Assembly (NCBI RefSeq): GCF_900019265.1
Contig: NZ_CYGX02000003.1
Span: 31,042-95,041 of the forward strand
Length of the DNA stretch: 64,000 bases
Source: Paraburkholderia ribeironis
GTDB taxonomy: Bacteria; Pseudomonadota; Gammaproteobacteria; Burkholderiales; Burkholderiaceae
Direction: 5' to 3'
Positions 9,368-18,743 of this stretch are shown one piece after another; within the stretch, counting starts at the first letter, position 1; the number at the start of each line of letters is the position of its first letter. Made by a program: the position numbers and the translations under genes. Below the pieces are notes generated by a model. The model had not been told where the DNA came from, did no database searches, and saw only the letters and a list, made by a program, of their open reading frames with translations.

Positions 9368-9391
9368 CTGACCTACCTATAATGGGGTCAG
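9368..9391 (+). promoter_or_regulatory. TATAAT box framed by an inverted repeat, upstream of the cupin gene
   Basis: A perfect -10 hexamer TATAAT (9378-9383) sits inside the inverted repeat CTGACC (9368-9373) / GGTCAG (9386-9391). Another GGTCAG copy is at 9335. No good -35 is visible, so this may be an operator-controlled promoter. Confidence 0.4.
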
Positions 9392-9488
9392 CCGGAACGC
9401 CGGCAGCGCCAGTCCGGATGACCCGCGTGACCAACCGGAAATGGAATATGACGCGGCGGCTTCACGTTTCCAGACCTCGCCTCTGACC

Positions 9489-9800
9489 ATGAAGATCATT
9501 CGCAGCAAGAGCTTCACCGCGACACGTCCCTGGGGCGCGCTCGACATCGCCAACATGGGTGGCATCACGACGCGTCTGCACTGGACCGATCAACCGTACA
9601 AGTGGCACGTCAACGATGGCGAGGAAGTGTTCGCCGTACTCGATGGGCGCGTCGAAATGCGCTATCGGGAAGGTGGCGTCGAGCAGTCGGCGATTCTGGA
9701 GACGGGCGATGTGTTCTACGCTTCGGTGGGTACCGAGCACGTGGCTCATCCGATCGGCGCGGCGCGCATCCTGGTGGTCGAAGCGCAGGGCAGCGTCTGA
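9489..9800 (+). CDS. cupin domain protein
   Basis: The 103-residue protein is a single-domain cupin. Visible cupin features are WHVNDGEEVFAVLDGRVEMRY (motif 1 type, with one His and Glu) and LETGDVFYASVGTEHVAHPIG (motif 2 type). Small cupins of this type are cytosolic and often bind metal and small ligands; no substrate can be assigned. I prefer the ATG at 9489, which gives MKIIRSKSFTA; an in-frame ATG at 9441 would add 16 residues. A -10 box within a palindrome lies about 100 bp upstream. Confidence 0.82.
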   Translation: MKIIRSKSFTATRPWGALDIANMGGITTRLHWTDQPYKWHVNDGEEVFAVLDGRVEMRYREGGVEQSAILETGDVFYASVGTEHVAHPIGAARILVVEAQGSV

Positions 9801-9976
9801 CGGACGCCGGCCGGTTTGATGCTGGGCCCATGTCGTCGACGTTGGGCGCGGCGGCAAAATGGTCGCCACGTGGGCGACCACCCCGGCGGCCTCCGCCGCG
9901 CGCTCGACAGGCGGGGGCACGGCAAATGCGTAGTCATCGATTGAATCCGAATGAAATCAGTGTCGAGGAAAATCAC

Positions 9977-10747
9977 ATGACAAGACAATGGCAATGGGCG
10001 GGAACCCGGTTGCTGGCTGTGGCCGCGCTTGGCATGATGTTCAGCGGCTGTACGATCGCGCCGTGGCAGAGCACGCCGTTCTATACCAGTACGCCGTCCA
10101 GTCCGACCACCCTCAGCACGGTCCCGGTTCCGGCCGGTTTCTACCGGGTCAATCCGGGTGACACGCTCGCCGGGATTGCATCGGCTTACGGCCGCCGGCC
10201 ACAGGAGATCGCCGCGTGGAACGGCCTCCCGGTCAACGCGCCGGTTAGTCCGGGGCAGGTGCTGCGCGTGTCTCCGCCGATGGCCTCCGGCAGCGTGATC
10301 AGCCCGCCGGTCACCGTCGCGCCGAACGTGCCGGGTGCGGTGCCCGCTGCGCCCACCGCGTCCGCCGGCGCGCAGCAAGGCGTGCTGCAATGGCCGTTGC
10401 GCGGACCGATACTGAAAGCCTTCGCGCCGGGCAAGTCGAGCGGCATCGTGATCGGCGGCCGCCCTGGCGATCCGGTCAAGGCCGCGGCGACGGGGCGCGT
10501 GGTCTATGCGGGTTCCGGTATCGAGGCTTATGGTCCGCTCATCATCATCAAGCACGACGATTCCTTGATCACCGCCTACGGGCAGAACAGCACGCTGCTC
10601 GTCAAGGAAGGCGACGCGGTCGCGCAAGGGCAAACCATCGGCGAGGTCGGCGTGGATAGCCACGGTGTCGCATCGATCCAGTTCGAAGTCCGCCAGAACG
10701 GTCAACCGGTGGACCCGCTCGCGTGGCTGCCGAAGTCTGGTGGGTGA
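9977..10747 (+). CDS. LysM/LytM (M23-like) lipoprotein, probable amidase activator
   Basis: The 256-residue protein has a lipoprotein signal ending in FSGC (Cys25). A LysM peptidoglycan-binding domain follows (YRVNPGDTLAGIASAYG...VSPGQVLRV), then a proline/alanine linker and a C-terminal LytM domain. The LytM domain keeps the fold motifs GRVVYAGSGIEAYGPLIIIKHD and GDAVAQGQTIGEVG. It lacks the zinc ligands of active M23 peptidases: the first His/Asp site reads SGIVIGGRPGDPV, the middle one TAYGQNST, and the last SIQFEVR instead of LHFEVR. This is the pattern of NlpD/EnvC-type activators of cell-separation amidases. The start has GAGGA upstream. Confidence 0.87.
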   Translation: MTRQWQWAGTRLLAVAALGMMFSGCTIAPWQSTPFYTSTPSSPTTLSTVPVPAGFYRVNPGDTLAGIASAYGRRPQEIAAWNGLPVNAPVSPGQVLRVSPPMASGSVISPPVTVAPNVPGAVPAAPTASAGAQQGVLQWPLRGPILKAFAPGKSSGIVIGGRPGDPVKAAATGRVVYAGSGIEAYGPLIIIKHDDSLITAYGQNSTLLVKEGDAVAQGQTIGEVGVDSHGVASIQFEVRQNGQPVDPLAWLPKSGG

Positions 10748-10964
10748 GTTTGGGCCGCTGTTCGGAAGGTGTGCGGCAAGCGCGTGATAAGCGCGTGGTA
10801 AGCGCGCCGCGGCAAGCGTTCTTTTGCGGGCCGATTTTCAGCGCTGCGTGAATTGACTACACTGTGTGGCTCAGCCGCCGTCGCGGTGTCCGTCCGCCGA
10901 TGCGTGGACGGGCGCGCTGACCGGCCGTGGCAGGCTGTCATCCATGGACGCACAGGGACACACA

Positions 10965-11972
10965 ATGATCGATTTGCGCAGCGATACCGTAACCCGACCC
11001 ACCGCGCCGATGCTCGCGGCCATGTCGGCCGCCGAAGTGGGCGACGACGTCTGGGGCGACGACCCCACCGTGCTGCGCCTGCAAGCGACGCTCGCCGAAC
11101 GCACCGGCAAGCAGGCCGGACTGTTCTTCCCGAGCGGCACGCAAAGCAATCTGGCGGCATTGATGGCGCACTGCGAGCGCGGCGACGAATACATCGTCGG
11201 CCAGCTGGCGCACACGTACAAATATGAAGGCGGTGGCGCGGCAGTGCTCGGCAGCATTCAACCACAGCCGCTCGAGAATGCCGCCGACGGCTCGATCCCG
11301 CTCGACAAGATCGCCGCCGCGATCAAGCCGATCGACGACCACTTCGCGCGCACGCGTCTGCTGGCGCTGGAAAACACCATCGGCGGCAAGGTGCTGCCGG
11401 CCGGTTATGTCGCCCAGGCGGTGCAGCTCGCACGCGAACACGGCCTGTCGGCTCACCTCGACGGGGCGCGCGTCTATAACGCGGCGGTCGCCTCGGGCCA
11501 GCCGGTCGCGGCGTTGTGCGAGCCGTTCGATTCGATCTCGATCTGTTTTTCAAAGGGATTGGGCGCGCCGGTCGGCTCGGTGCTGGTCGGCAGCCAGGCG
11601 CTGATCGATGTGGCGCACCGCTGGCGCAAGGTGCTGGGCGGCGGCATGCGCCAGGCCGGCGTGCTGGCAGCCGCCTGTCTGTACGCGCTGGACCACAACG
11701 TCGAGCGTCTCGCCGACGATCACGCGAACGCCGCGCATCTGGCGGCGGGTCTGGAAACGATCGATCAGGTGACGGTTCAGTCGGTCGCCACCAACATGGT
11801 GTTCGCGCAATTCCCGCAGCACCATTGCGCGCCGCTCGAAGCATGGCTCAAGGAGCGCGGCATCCTCACGCAGATGCTGTACGCGTCGCGATTCGTCACG
11901 CACAAGGATGTGTCGCGTGACGATATCGAGACGTTCATCGCCGCAGTGAAGGGTTATTTCGCGGCGCGGTAA
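10965..11972 (+). CDS. ltaE: low-specificity L-threonine aldolase
   Basis: This 335-residue PLP enzyme of fold type I cleaves L-threonine and L-allo-threonine to glycine and acetaldehyde. It begins with the family hallmark MIDLRSDTVTRPT and shows GDDVWGDDPTV, FFPSGTQSN, LENTIGGKVLP and HLDGARVYNA. The PLP lysine is in SICFSKGLGAPVGS. The ATG at 10965 has AGGG eight bases upstream; in-frame starts at 10944 and 10866 are less likely. The gene is monocistronic. Confidence 0.94.
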   Translation: MIDLRSDTVTRPTAPMLAAMSAAEVGDDVWGDDPTVLRLQATLAERTGKQAGLFFPSGTQSNLAALMAHCERGDEYIVGQLAHTYKYEGGGAAVLGSIQPQPLENAADGSIPLDKIAAAIKPIDDHFARTRLLALENTIGGKVLPAGYVAQAVQLAREHGLSAHLDGARVYNAAVASGQPVAALCEPFDSISICFSKGLGAPVGSVLVGSQALIDVAHRWRKVLGGGMRQAGVLAAACLYALDHNVERLADDHANAAHLAAGLETIDQVTVQSVATNMVFAQFPQHHCAPLEAWLKERGILTQMLYASRFVTHKDVSRDDIETFIAAVKGYFAAR

Positions 11973-12003
11973 TTGCCCGCTTTATCCGTTTTGCGGACGG
12001 TGT

Positions 12004-13425
12004 TTATTTCGCCGCCGCTTTCACGTGCCCGCTCGCGCGATGCGACGGCGCCAGCAGCCGCAGTCCGCTCGCGAGGCTCGCCGCACCGGCAAAGAAAGCG
12101 CCGGTGCTGAGCGCGAGCGTCGGACCATGCCGGCCGGCAATCCCGAAGCTCAACGCCACCAGCGCCGCGCCCGTGGTCTGCCCGAGGAGCCGCGCGGTCG
12201 CGACGATGCCGCTCGCGCCGCCACTGCGCTCCGGCGGCGCGCTGGCCATCAGCGCCTTCAGATTCGGCGATTGGAAAAAGCCGAAGCCCGCGCCGCAGAT
12301 CGCCATTCGAATGCCGATGTCGAGCACATGCGGATGCACCGGCAAGAGTGCAAGCGAGGCCATGCCCGCCGACATCACCGCCAACCCGATCGCGCCGAGC
12401 AAGCCCGGCGGATAGCGATCCGACAGACGGCCCGCGAGCGGCGCGGCCAACGCCACCACGACCGGCCAAGGTGTCATCAGAAAGCCGGTTTCGACCTGGC
12501 TGCGATGCAGCACATCCTCGAAGTAGAACGGCAACGACACGAACGCGAGCCCTTGCGCGGCGAACGAGCAAACGGCCGTCACCGCCGATAGCGCGAACAC
12601 CGGCCGCCTGAACAGATCGACGGGCAGCATCGGCGCCGGGTGGCCTGCCTCACGGCGAATCAGCAGCAGCCCGAACACCACCGCAATCGCGGCCGCGCTC
12701 AGTACCAGTTGCGTCGGCGCGCGCTGGGCCGCCTCGCCGAGCGCGAAGATCAACGCGGCGAAGGTGATGACATTGAAGAGCGCCGCCACCGGATCGAAAT
12801 TGTGCTTGCCGCGCCCCGTATGCGGCAATGCCGGCCACGCGAAGCCCAATGCCAACAGGCCGAGCGGCACATTGACAGCGAACAGCCACGGCCACGCGGC
12901 CATCGACAGAATCAGCGATGCCACCGTCGGTCCCACCGCGAACGACACGCCGACGATCAGCGCGTTGGTGCCGAGACCGCGTCCGAGCCGGTGCGGCGGA
13001 TATAGATAGCGGATCAGCGCCGTATTCACGCTCATGATCGCGCTCGCGCCGAGCCCTTGCAGCACGCGTGCGGCGGCCAGCAGCGGGAGCGTCGATGCGA
13101 TCGAGCACGCGAGCGACGCCAGCGTGAACAGCGCAATGCCGCCGATGTAAATCCGCCGATGCCCGACGATATCGCCGAGCGCCGCGAGCGGCAGCAGCGT
13201 CGCAACCAGCGCGAGCTGATACGCATTGATGATCCACACCGACGCCGCCGGCGCCGCGTGCAGATCCGCGGCGATCGCCGGCAGCGCGGTGTTGGCGATC
13301 GCTGTGTCGAGCGTGGCGAGTGCGACGGCGAGCATGATCGCGGCCATCGCGCGGCGGTTGGCGGCGGACATCGGGCCGTCCGCGGGGAAGATTTGTGCGG
13401 CGGTGGTGAAGGCTTTGTCGGACAA
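12004..13425 (-). CDS. MFS drug exporter, DHA2 (EmrB/QacA) type
   Basis: The 473-residue membrane protein has about 14 hydrophobic segments. Segment 1 carries LATLDTAIANTALPAIAADL, the loop after segment 2 GDIVGHRRIYIGG (motif A), and segment 5 the motif C region (GVSFAVGPTVASLILS). These define proton-driven DHA2-family exporters, which usually expel lipophilic cations or antibiotics. The first codon is taken as TTG at 13425 because the following 18 codons have normal composition; an ATG at 13371 is the alternative and neither has a strong ribosome site. It is unlinked to a membrane-fusion partner here. Confidence 0.88.
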   Translation of the reverse strand: MSDKAFTTAAQIFPADGPMSAANRRAMAAIMLAVALATLDTAIANTALPAIAADLHAAPAASVWIINAYQLALVATLLPLAALGDIVGHRRIYIGGIALFTLASLACSIASTLPLLAAARVLQGLGASAIMSVNTALIRYLYPPHRLGRGLGTNALIVGVSFAVGPTVASLILSMAAWPWLFAVNVPLGLLALGFAWPALPHTGRGKHNFDPVAALFNVITFAALIFALGEAAQRAPTQLVLSAAAIAVVFGLLLIRREAGHPAPMLPVDLFRRPVFALSAVTAVCSFAAQGLAFVSLPFYFEDVLHRSQVETGFLMTPWPVVVALAAPLAGRLSDRYPPGLLGAIGLAVMSAGMASLALLPVHPHVLDIGIRMAICGAGFGFFQSPNLKALMASAPPERSGGASGIVATARLLGQTTGAALVALSFGIAGRHGPTLALSTGAFFAGAASLASGLRLLAPSHRASGHVKAAAK

Positions 13426-14088
13426 GATGTAGCTGTCGGGTTATGCAGGCCGATGCGGCGACCGGTCGGGAAACGCGGCGCGCGAGCGGCGGGTTGCGTA
13501 GCGTGAGCGCGTGTGCCCCGATCCAACGATCGAAACGGTGCGCGCGGCGAAATGAAGCGATTGTTACAGAGGCGTGGAAATCCTGCTCGGATGCGGGCAA
13601 ACGGGGCCGCCGTTTGACGCGCCATTAATGCAACTAACGGTCATGTTCGCACGGTCACTTCGAACCGATACATGCGCACACTGTCACACGCGTTTGCGCC
13701 CACCCGGCCGGCAGACGAAGGGCCCTGATTTGACCCTGCATCGAAACGATCGACTGATTCATTCGTACGTCACGCGGCGAAAAAATAATCGTGTTGCGCG
13801 CGACCCCGTTGTTTGCGCGCCGTTCGCGATCGACCGCCTGTTTTATACGGCCTATGCCCACTTGCAGTGCCGGGCACTTGCGGCTTGCCCCGCTCATGTG
13901 CGAATCGCGGCCGCACCAGCGTATGCTGCCAGGCATGGCATGTGCGTCAGTCGCCGCTTGCGCCCGTCGATGGGCGACGGCTGAAAAATGTCGTACTCTC
14001 TTTTATTAACCCGCCTGACCGGCACGCGCCTCCCGTCCGTCAACTGTGCGGTCCGCGCATGCCGCGTCGCTTTTCCCCGGAGGCTTCG
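13426..14088. other. 663-bp intergenic region, no gene recognised
   Basis: Lies between the divergent DHA2 exporter and glgP. Short open frames here have no ribosome sites or recognisable protein features. It must hold both promoters; I see no clear -35/-10 pair. Confidence 0.5.
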
Positions 14089-16542
14089 ATGACAACCGTC
14101 GATCTGGAATTCGACCAGCTCAACAGTACCGTCGACGCGCTACGGCGCTCAATTTCCAATCGCATGATGTATGGCGTCGGCAAGGACGCCGTCACCGCGC
14201 ATCCGCATGACTGGCTGCACGCCGCTGCGCTCGCCGTGCGCGACCGGCTGGTGGCGCGCTGGATGAAGACCACGCGTCTGCAATACGAACAGGACGTCAA
14301 ACGCGTCTATTACCTGTCGATGGAATTCCTGATCGGCAGGACCTTCACGAACGCGCTGCTCGCGCTCGGCATTCACGACCAGATGAGGGACGCGCTCGCG
14401 AGCCTCGGCGTCGATATGCAGGCGCTGACCGACATCGAGCCCGACGCCGCGCTCGGCAACGGCGGCCTCGGCCGGCTCGCCGCCTGCTTTCTCGATTCGA
14501 TGGCGACGCTCGGCATTCCCGGCTTCGGCTATGGCATCCGCTACGAGTACGGCATGTTCCGCCAGGAGATCATCAACGGCGAGCAGGTCGAAGCGCCGGA
14601 CTACTGGTTGCGCGCGGGTAATCCGTGGGAGTTTCCGCGGCCCGAAATCAAATACATGGTGCACTTCGGTGGCCGCACGGTGCAGCGCGGCGAACAGGTG
14701 GAATGGATCGACACCGAGCACGTCAACGCCACCGCGTACGACACCGTCATTCCCGGCTATGCGACCGACGCGACCAACACGCTGCGGCTGTGGTCGGCGC
14801 GCGCCACCGACGAACTCGATCTCGGCGCGTTCAATCGTGGCGACTACCGCAACGCGGTCGACACCAAGAACATGTCGGAGAACGTCTCGCGCCTGCTGTA
14901 CCCGGACGACTCGACCCAGGCCGGTCGCGAATTGCGGCTGCGCCAGGAATACTTTTTCGTGTCGGCCACCATGCAGGATCTGATTCGCCGCTATCAGCGC
15001 ACGCACAGCACGTTCGGGCGCTTCTCCGAGAAAGTCGCAGTGCATCTGAACGACACGCACCCGGTGCTGGCGATTCCCGAGTTGATGCGTTTGCTGGTAG
15101 ACATCCATAACCTGTCGTGGGACAAGGCGTGGAAACACGTCACGCAGATTTTCTCGTACACCAACCACACGCTGATGCCCGAGGCGCTCGAAACGTGGGA
15201 CGTCGAAATGCTCGCGCGCCTGTTGCCGCGGCATCTCGAGATCATCTTCGAGATCAACGCGCAGTTTCTCAAGCACGTCAGCGAGCAGTCGGGTCATGAC
15301 GCCGAGATGATCCGCCGCATTTCGCTGGTCGATGAATACGGGCAGCGGCGCGTGCGCATGGCGCATCTGGCGATCGTCGCGAGCGACAAGGTGAACGGCG
15401 TGTCGAAGCTGCATTCGCAGCTGATGACGCGCGATATCTTCGCCGACTTCGCGCAGCTCTATCCGGACCGCTTCACCAACGTGACCAACGGCATCACGCC
15501 GCGCCGCTGGCTCGCGCAGGCGAGCCCGTCGATGTCGTCGCTGATCGACCAGCATATCGGCAGCCATTGGCGCAGCAATCTGTTCGAGCTGGAGCAGTTG
15601 CGCAATCTGCGCACCGACAGCGGCTTCATCGACGCCTTCCGCGAAGCCAAACGGCAGAGCAAATTGCGGCTCGTGCACCGGCTCGCGCATCACACCAAAT
15701 TGCCCTTCAATCCGGATGCGTTGTTCGATATGCAAGTCAAGCGCATTCACGAGTACAAGCGACAACTGCTGAACCTGCTGCACGTGATCGTGCGCTACAA
15801 CCAGATTCGCGCGAACCCCGAACACGACTGGGTGCCGCGCGTAGTGATGTTCGCTGGCAAGGCCGCGTCGGCGTACCGGATGGCCAAGACGATCATCAAG
15901 CTGATCGGCGACGTCGGTCAGAAGGTCAATCACGATCCGCTGGTCGGCGATCGACTGAAAGTGGTGTTCGTGCCGAACTATGGGGTGAGCGTGGCCGAGC
16001 TGATGATTCCGGCGGCCGATCTGTCGGAGCAGATTTCGATGGCCGGCACCGAAGCGTCGGGCACCGGCAACATGAAGCTCGCGCTCAACGGCGCGTTGAC
16101 GATCGGCACGATGGACGGCGCGAACATCGAGATCTGCGACGCCGTGGGGCGCGAGAACATCTTCATCTTCGGTCATAGCGCCGACGAAGTGGACGACCTG
16201 CGCGCAAGCGGCTACCGGCCGCGGCAGGTCTATGAGGAGAATGCCGAACTGCGCATGGCGCTCGACCAGATCCGCACGGGGTTCTTCTCGCCGGACGATC
16301 CGCTGCGCTTCTCGGACATCTTCCACACGCTGGTCGACTGGGGCGATCACTACATGGTGCTGGCCGACTTCGCCGCGTTCGCGAAGGCGCAGGCGGAGGT
16401 GGATGCGCGTTTCGTCGACAAGCGCGCATGGACCGAAAGCGCGATCGAGAATGTGGCGGGGATGGGGCAGTTTTCGTCGGACCGCACGATTGGCGAATAT
16501 GCGCGCAATATCTGGCATGTGAGTTCGCTCAATCTCGAGTGA
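14089..16542 (+). CDS. glgP: glycogen/starch/alpha-glucan phosphorylase
   Basis: The 817-residue enzyme releases glucose 1-phosphate from alpha-1,4-glucans in the cytosol. It contains the family blocks YYLSMEFLIGRTFTNAL, GNGGLGRLAACFLDS, TLRLWSAR, HLNDTHPVLAIPELMR, NVTNGITPRRWL and VKRIHEYKRQLLN. The PLP site is EASGTGNMKLALNGALTIGT with its lysine. Length is typical. The ATG at 14089 has CGGAGG six bases upstream; a longer open frame to 13813 has no conserved residues. No other glg gene is adjacent. A strong terminator follows at 16597. Confidence 0.96.
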   Translation: MTTVDLEFDQLNSTVDALRRSISNRMMYGVGKDAVTAHPHDWLHAAALAVRDRLVARWMKTTRLQYEQDVKRVYYLSMEFLIGRTFTNALLALGIHDQMRDALASLGVDMQALTDIEPDAALGNGGLGRLAACFLDSMATLGIPGFGYGIRYEYGMFRQEIINGEQVEAPDYWLRAGNPWEFPRPEIKYMVHFGGRTVQRGEQVEWIDTEHVNATAYDTVIPGYATDATNTLRLWSARATDELDLGAFNRGDYRNAVDTKNMSENVSRLLYPDDSTQAGRELRLRQEYFFVSATMQDLIRRYQRTHSTFGRFSEKVAVHLNDTHPVLAIPELMRLLVDIHNLSWDKAWKHVTQIFSYTNHTLMPEALETWDVEMLARLLPRHLEIIFEINAQFLKHVSEQSGHDAEMIRRISLVDEYGQRRVRMAHLAIVASDKVNGVSKLHSQLMTRDIFADFAQLYPDRFTNVTNGITPRRWLAQASPSMSSLIDQHIGSHWRSNLFELEQLRNLRTDSGFIDAFREAKRQSKLRLVHRLAHHTKLPFNPDALFDMQVKRIHEYKRQLLNLLHVIVRYNQIRANPEHDWVPRVVMFAGKAASAYRMAKTIIKLIGDVGQKVNHDPLVGDRLKVVFVPNYGVSVAELMIPAADLSEQISMAGTEASGTGNMKLALNGALTIGTMDGANIEICDAVGRENIFIFGHSADEVDDLRASGYRPRQVYEENAELRMALDQIRTGFFSPDDPLRFSDIFHTLVDWGDHYMVLADFAAFAKAQAEVDARFVDKRAWTESAIENVAGMGQFSSDRTIGEYARNIWHVSSLNLE

Positions 16543-16596
16543 CGATGGGCGCGAGTCGGATCTGCTTGCTGGCTCGCCTGATCAGTCGTGCACAGG

Positions 16597-16624
16597 CCGT
16601 GCGGATTGACCCGCACGGTTTTTT
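16597..16624 (+). terminator. Rho-independent terminator of glgP
   Basis: An 8-bp perfect stem (CCGTGCGG / CCGCACGG) with a 6-nt loop is followed by six T residues, about 55 bp after the glgP stop. Confidence 0.88.
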
Positions 16625-16639
16625 ATTGTCGACGCGCTG

Positions 16640-17803
16640 TCACGGCGCGAAGCTTTCGCGCGCATTGGCGGCATGCAGACCCAGCTGGCCACGCGTGAAA
16701 TCGAACAGCACGTCGATGTTCTGCATCGCCATCAGACCAATCACGATGCGGTTCGCGTCCGGCTCTGCCTTGACGATCGTGACCTGGGCATTGTCATAAC
16801 GATGCGCCCATGATCCGATGCCGATCGCCGCTTCGTAATTGCCCTGCTTGAGGACCTTGCCGATCTCGTCGTCGTCGGTCCAGTTCGGCGTCTTGTCCGT
16901 TTCGATGCGGATCATGCCGGAGTTGCCGGTGGCGAACACCAGCGGCGCGCAGAAGGTCATCTTGTCGGCGACCCGCACGCAGCCCGTCGGCCATTGCGCC
17001 GCGCCGTTTTTCGATACAGCCATCGGCAGCATCGTGTAGTCCTGCGTGAGCGCGCCCGACGGACTCAGCACGAGATAGGGCTTCGCGACATTGGCGTGCA
17101 CCAGATACCGTTGACCCATGTTGCCCGGCAACGCGCGCAACGGTTGCGTGCAGCAATTGTCGCCCGGCAGGTCCGCGCCGACGCCGATGATCCCCGAGAA
17201 CGCCCAGCCGAATTCACCGGTGTAGCCGTCGATCGCGATGCACCGTTTCGCGCTCGGCAGGCAGCGCACGGTGTCGACTGCTTGCGCGGCGATCGGCGCC
17301 GGCTTCATGCCGGCCACGCTGAATGGCAGCGTCACGGTCGCGCCTACCACTTGCGCACCGTTCGCGAACGACAACGACGTCACGCCGCCGGCGCTCGCGT
17401 AGCTGGAACCCGGCAGCGCCGACTTGAGGATTCGCACGCCCTGCGTGCCCGTGTCCAATGCGACATAGACCGGCTTGCCGTCGAGCTGGACCGGCAGGCC
17501 GAGGCGCGCGTGATCTTCGTCGGCGCGCTCCACATGCAGCGGAATCAGCAGGCCGTCGTTGCCGCCGTTGATCAGCGTGGCACTCGCGGCGGGCGGCGTG
17601 GGCGTCGGGAAGCTGGCCGAGCAGCCGGCCAGTGCGACGAGGCCGCTGGTTGCAATCAGCGCTGCCGTGGCGAGATGGCGCCAGTGAGCGCGCAGATGGG
17701 TGCGCAAGTGGGTACGCAAGTGAGCGCGCAAATGGGTACGCAAACCGGTGCGCGAATGCGCACCAACGTGCCGGCGCGCGGCATGGAGTGACGACAGGGA
17801 CAT
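16640..17803 (-). CDS. lipoprotein with aspartic-protease-like (DTG) fold
   Basis: The 387-residue protein has an unusually long basic N-terminus with THLRAHLR-type repeats. A hydrophobic stretch and lipobox LVALAGC follow, so it is predicted to be lipidated. The exported part contains PVYVALDTGTQGVRIL, like the Asp-Thr-Gly active site of pepsin or retropepsin folds, and later PLVFATGNSGMIRI, where a second DTG would have Ala instead of Asp. FSGIIGVGADLPGDNCC and a C-terminal IGLMAMQNIDVLFDFTRGQLGLH also fit this fold. I infer a non-standard or inactive protease-like domain. No named family is assigned. Confidence 0.7.
   Translation of the reverse strand: MSLSSLHAARRHVGAHSRTGLRTHLRAHLRTHLRTHLRAHWRHLATAALIATSGLVALAGCSASFPTPTPPAASATLINGGNDGLLIPLHVERADEDHARLGLPVQLDGKPVYVALDTGTQGVRILKSALPGSSYASAGGVTSLSFANGAQVVGATVTLPFSVAGMKPAPIAAQAVDTVRCLPSAKRCIAIDGYTGEFGWAFSGIIGVGADLPGDNCCTQPLRALPGNMGQRYLVHANVAKPYLVLSPSGALTQDYTMLPMAVSKNGAAQWPTGCVRVADKMTFCAPLVFATGNSGMIRIETDKTPNWTDDDEIGKVLKQGNYEAAIGIGSWAHRYDNAQVTIVKAEPDANRIVIGLMAMQNIDVLFDFTRGQLGLHAANARESFAP
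17681..17764. repeat. 12-bp tandem repeat, 7 imperfect units, inside a coding region
   Basis: Seven 12-bp units of the type CAAGTGGGTACG encode the repeated THLR/AHLR tetrapeptide in the n-region of the lipoprotein signal peptide on the minus strand. Confidence 0.88.
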
Positions 17804-18134
17804 AGATCACGCTTCTCAGAAGGCGCGGTCTCCCGTCAAGGCATGGCACGGTGATGCCGCGAGCGGATGGTGCTGCTGATGCTGAGGCGATCTTGCTCGA
17901 ATGCTGCGGCGTGAGCGAGGAAGCCGGACGCTCGCCAACACTCGCGCAGCCTTGCAGAGGGAACACGCGATTACAGAAGCGGCGACTCTACATGGCCACG
18001 TGGATGCGATCGCAAAGATATGTAAAGGCGGCGCTGCGCGTCTTGTGGATGCCTGTTGCTGGGTGGATTGGCCGGCGTGCCGCGCTATGCCGCAATATGC
18101 CGCGCGCCGACGCGGCATTCAGTGGCCGGTCACT
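17804..18134. other. 331-bp intergenic region, nothing recognised
   Basis: Lies between two minus-strand genes. I see no convincing gene, RNA or terminator in it. Confidence 0.4.
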
Positions 18135-18533
18135 TCAGGGTTTCTGAGTTGCGGTTGCCGTAGCGGCTGCCTTGGCTTCATGCACGGCCGAGCTGACCCG
18201 TTCGACGAATTCGCGATCGGTGCTCATCAGCGCTTCGCGTTCGCCACTGGCCGTCTGCACCATCAATCGATGAGTCACGTCCTGGGTCGCCCAGGTGAGC
18301 CAGCCGACCACGATCAGCATGACGCCGCAGACGATGCCCACCGGCGAGCGCAACACCCCGCCGACGATTGCGCCGACGAGACCAAGCAGCGAAATCATGA
18401 GCGGCAAGACCTTGTTCTTCTGCACGGTGACGACCTGCACGCCGATGATGTCGCGCAGCGGAAAGACCTGGCCGGCTGACGAGAGGGCGTTGCGCGTGAC
18501 CGATACGCCACGGTCGTTGAAAGGAGTGTCCAT
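18135..18533 (-). CDS. DUF6232-like two-TM membrane protein
   Basis: The 132-residue protein starts MDTPFNDRGVSVTRNALSSAGQVFPLRDIIGVQVV, then has two closely spaced hydrophobic helices (about residues 48-65 and 67-82). A cytosolic tail follows with HRLMVQTASGEREALMSTDREFVERVSSAVHEAK. This order, a beta-rich PH-like N-terminal piece, two helices and a TSSGE...L.S.DREFV motif, matches DUF6232. Function unknown. The ATG at 18533 has no strong ribosome site; a longer frame to 18701 reads through non-conserved sequence. Confidence 0.75.
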   Translation of the reverse strand: MDTPFNDRGVSVTRNALSSAGQVFPLRDIIGVQVVTVQKNKVLPLMISLLGLVGAIVGGVLRSPVGIVCGVMLIVVGWLTWATQDVTHRLMVQTASGEREALMSTDREFVERVSSAVHEAKAAATATATQKP

Positions 18534-18743
18534 CGGGTTGAATGCGAGCAGTGGAGAAGGCCGCAGCGTAGCAGACTTCGAATCCTGAAGTGACGGGATC
18601 GCTCGCAGACTCACAGGTCGGCTGCACTGGGTGGCGTGCGCGATCGAGCCGGCATCGTGATTTCTTGCATGTGCGACTAACGCAGTCTTTCGGCCTCTCA
18701 TTTATCGCAGTTCCATCAAACAGGTCGAGGCAAGCTGAAAACG

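Noticed and set aside
9746..10705. Long minus-strand open frame opposite the LytM lipoprotein
   Set aside because: GC-rich shadow frame: no ribosome site, low-complexity Arg/Ala/Gly composition, and the plus strand has recognisable domains.
14149..16518. 789-codon minus-strand open frame opposite glgP
   Set aside because: Antisense shadow of a highly conserved gene with typical His/Arg-rich shadow composition.
18570..18600. TTCGAATCCTG resembling a tRNA T-loop
   Set aside because: No acceptor, anticodon or D-arm can be folded around it.
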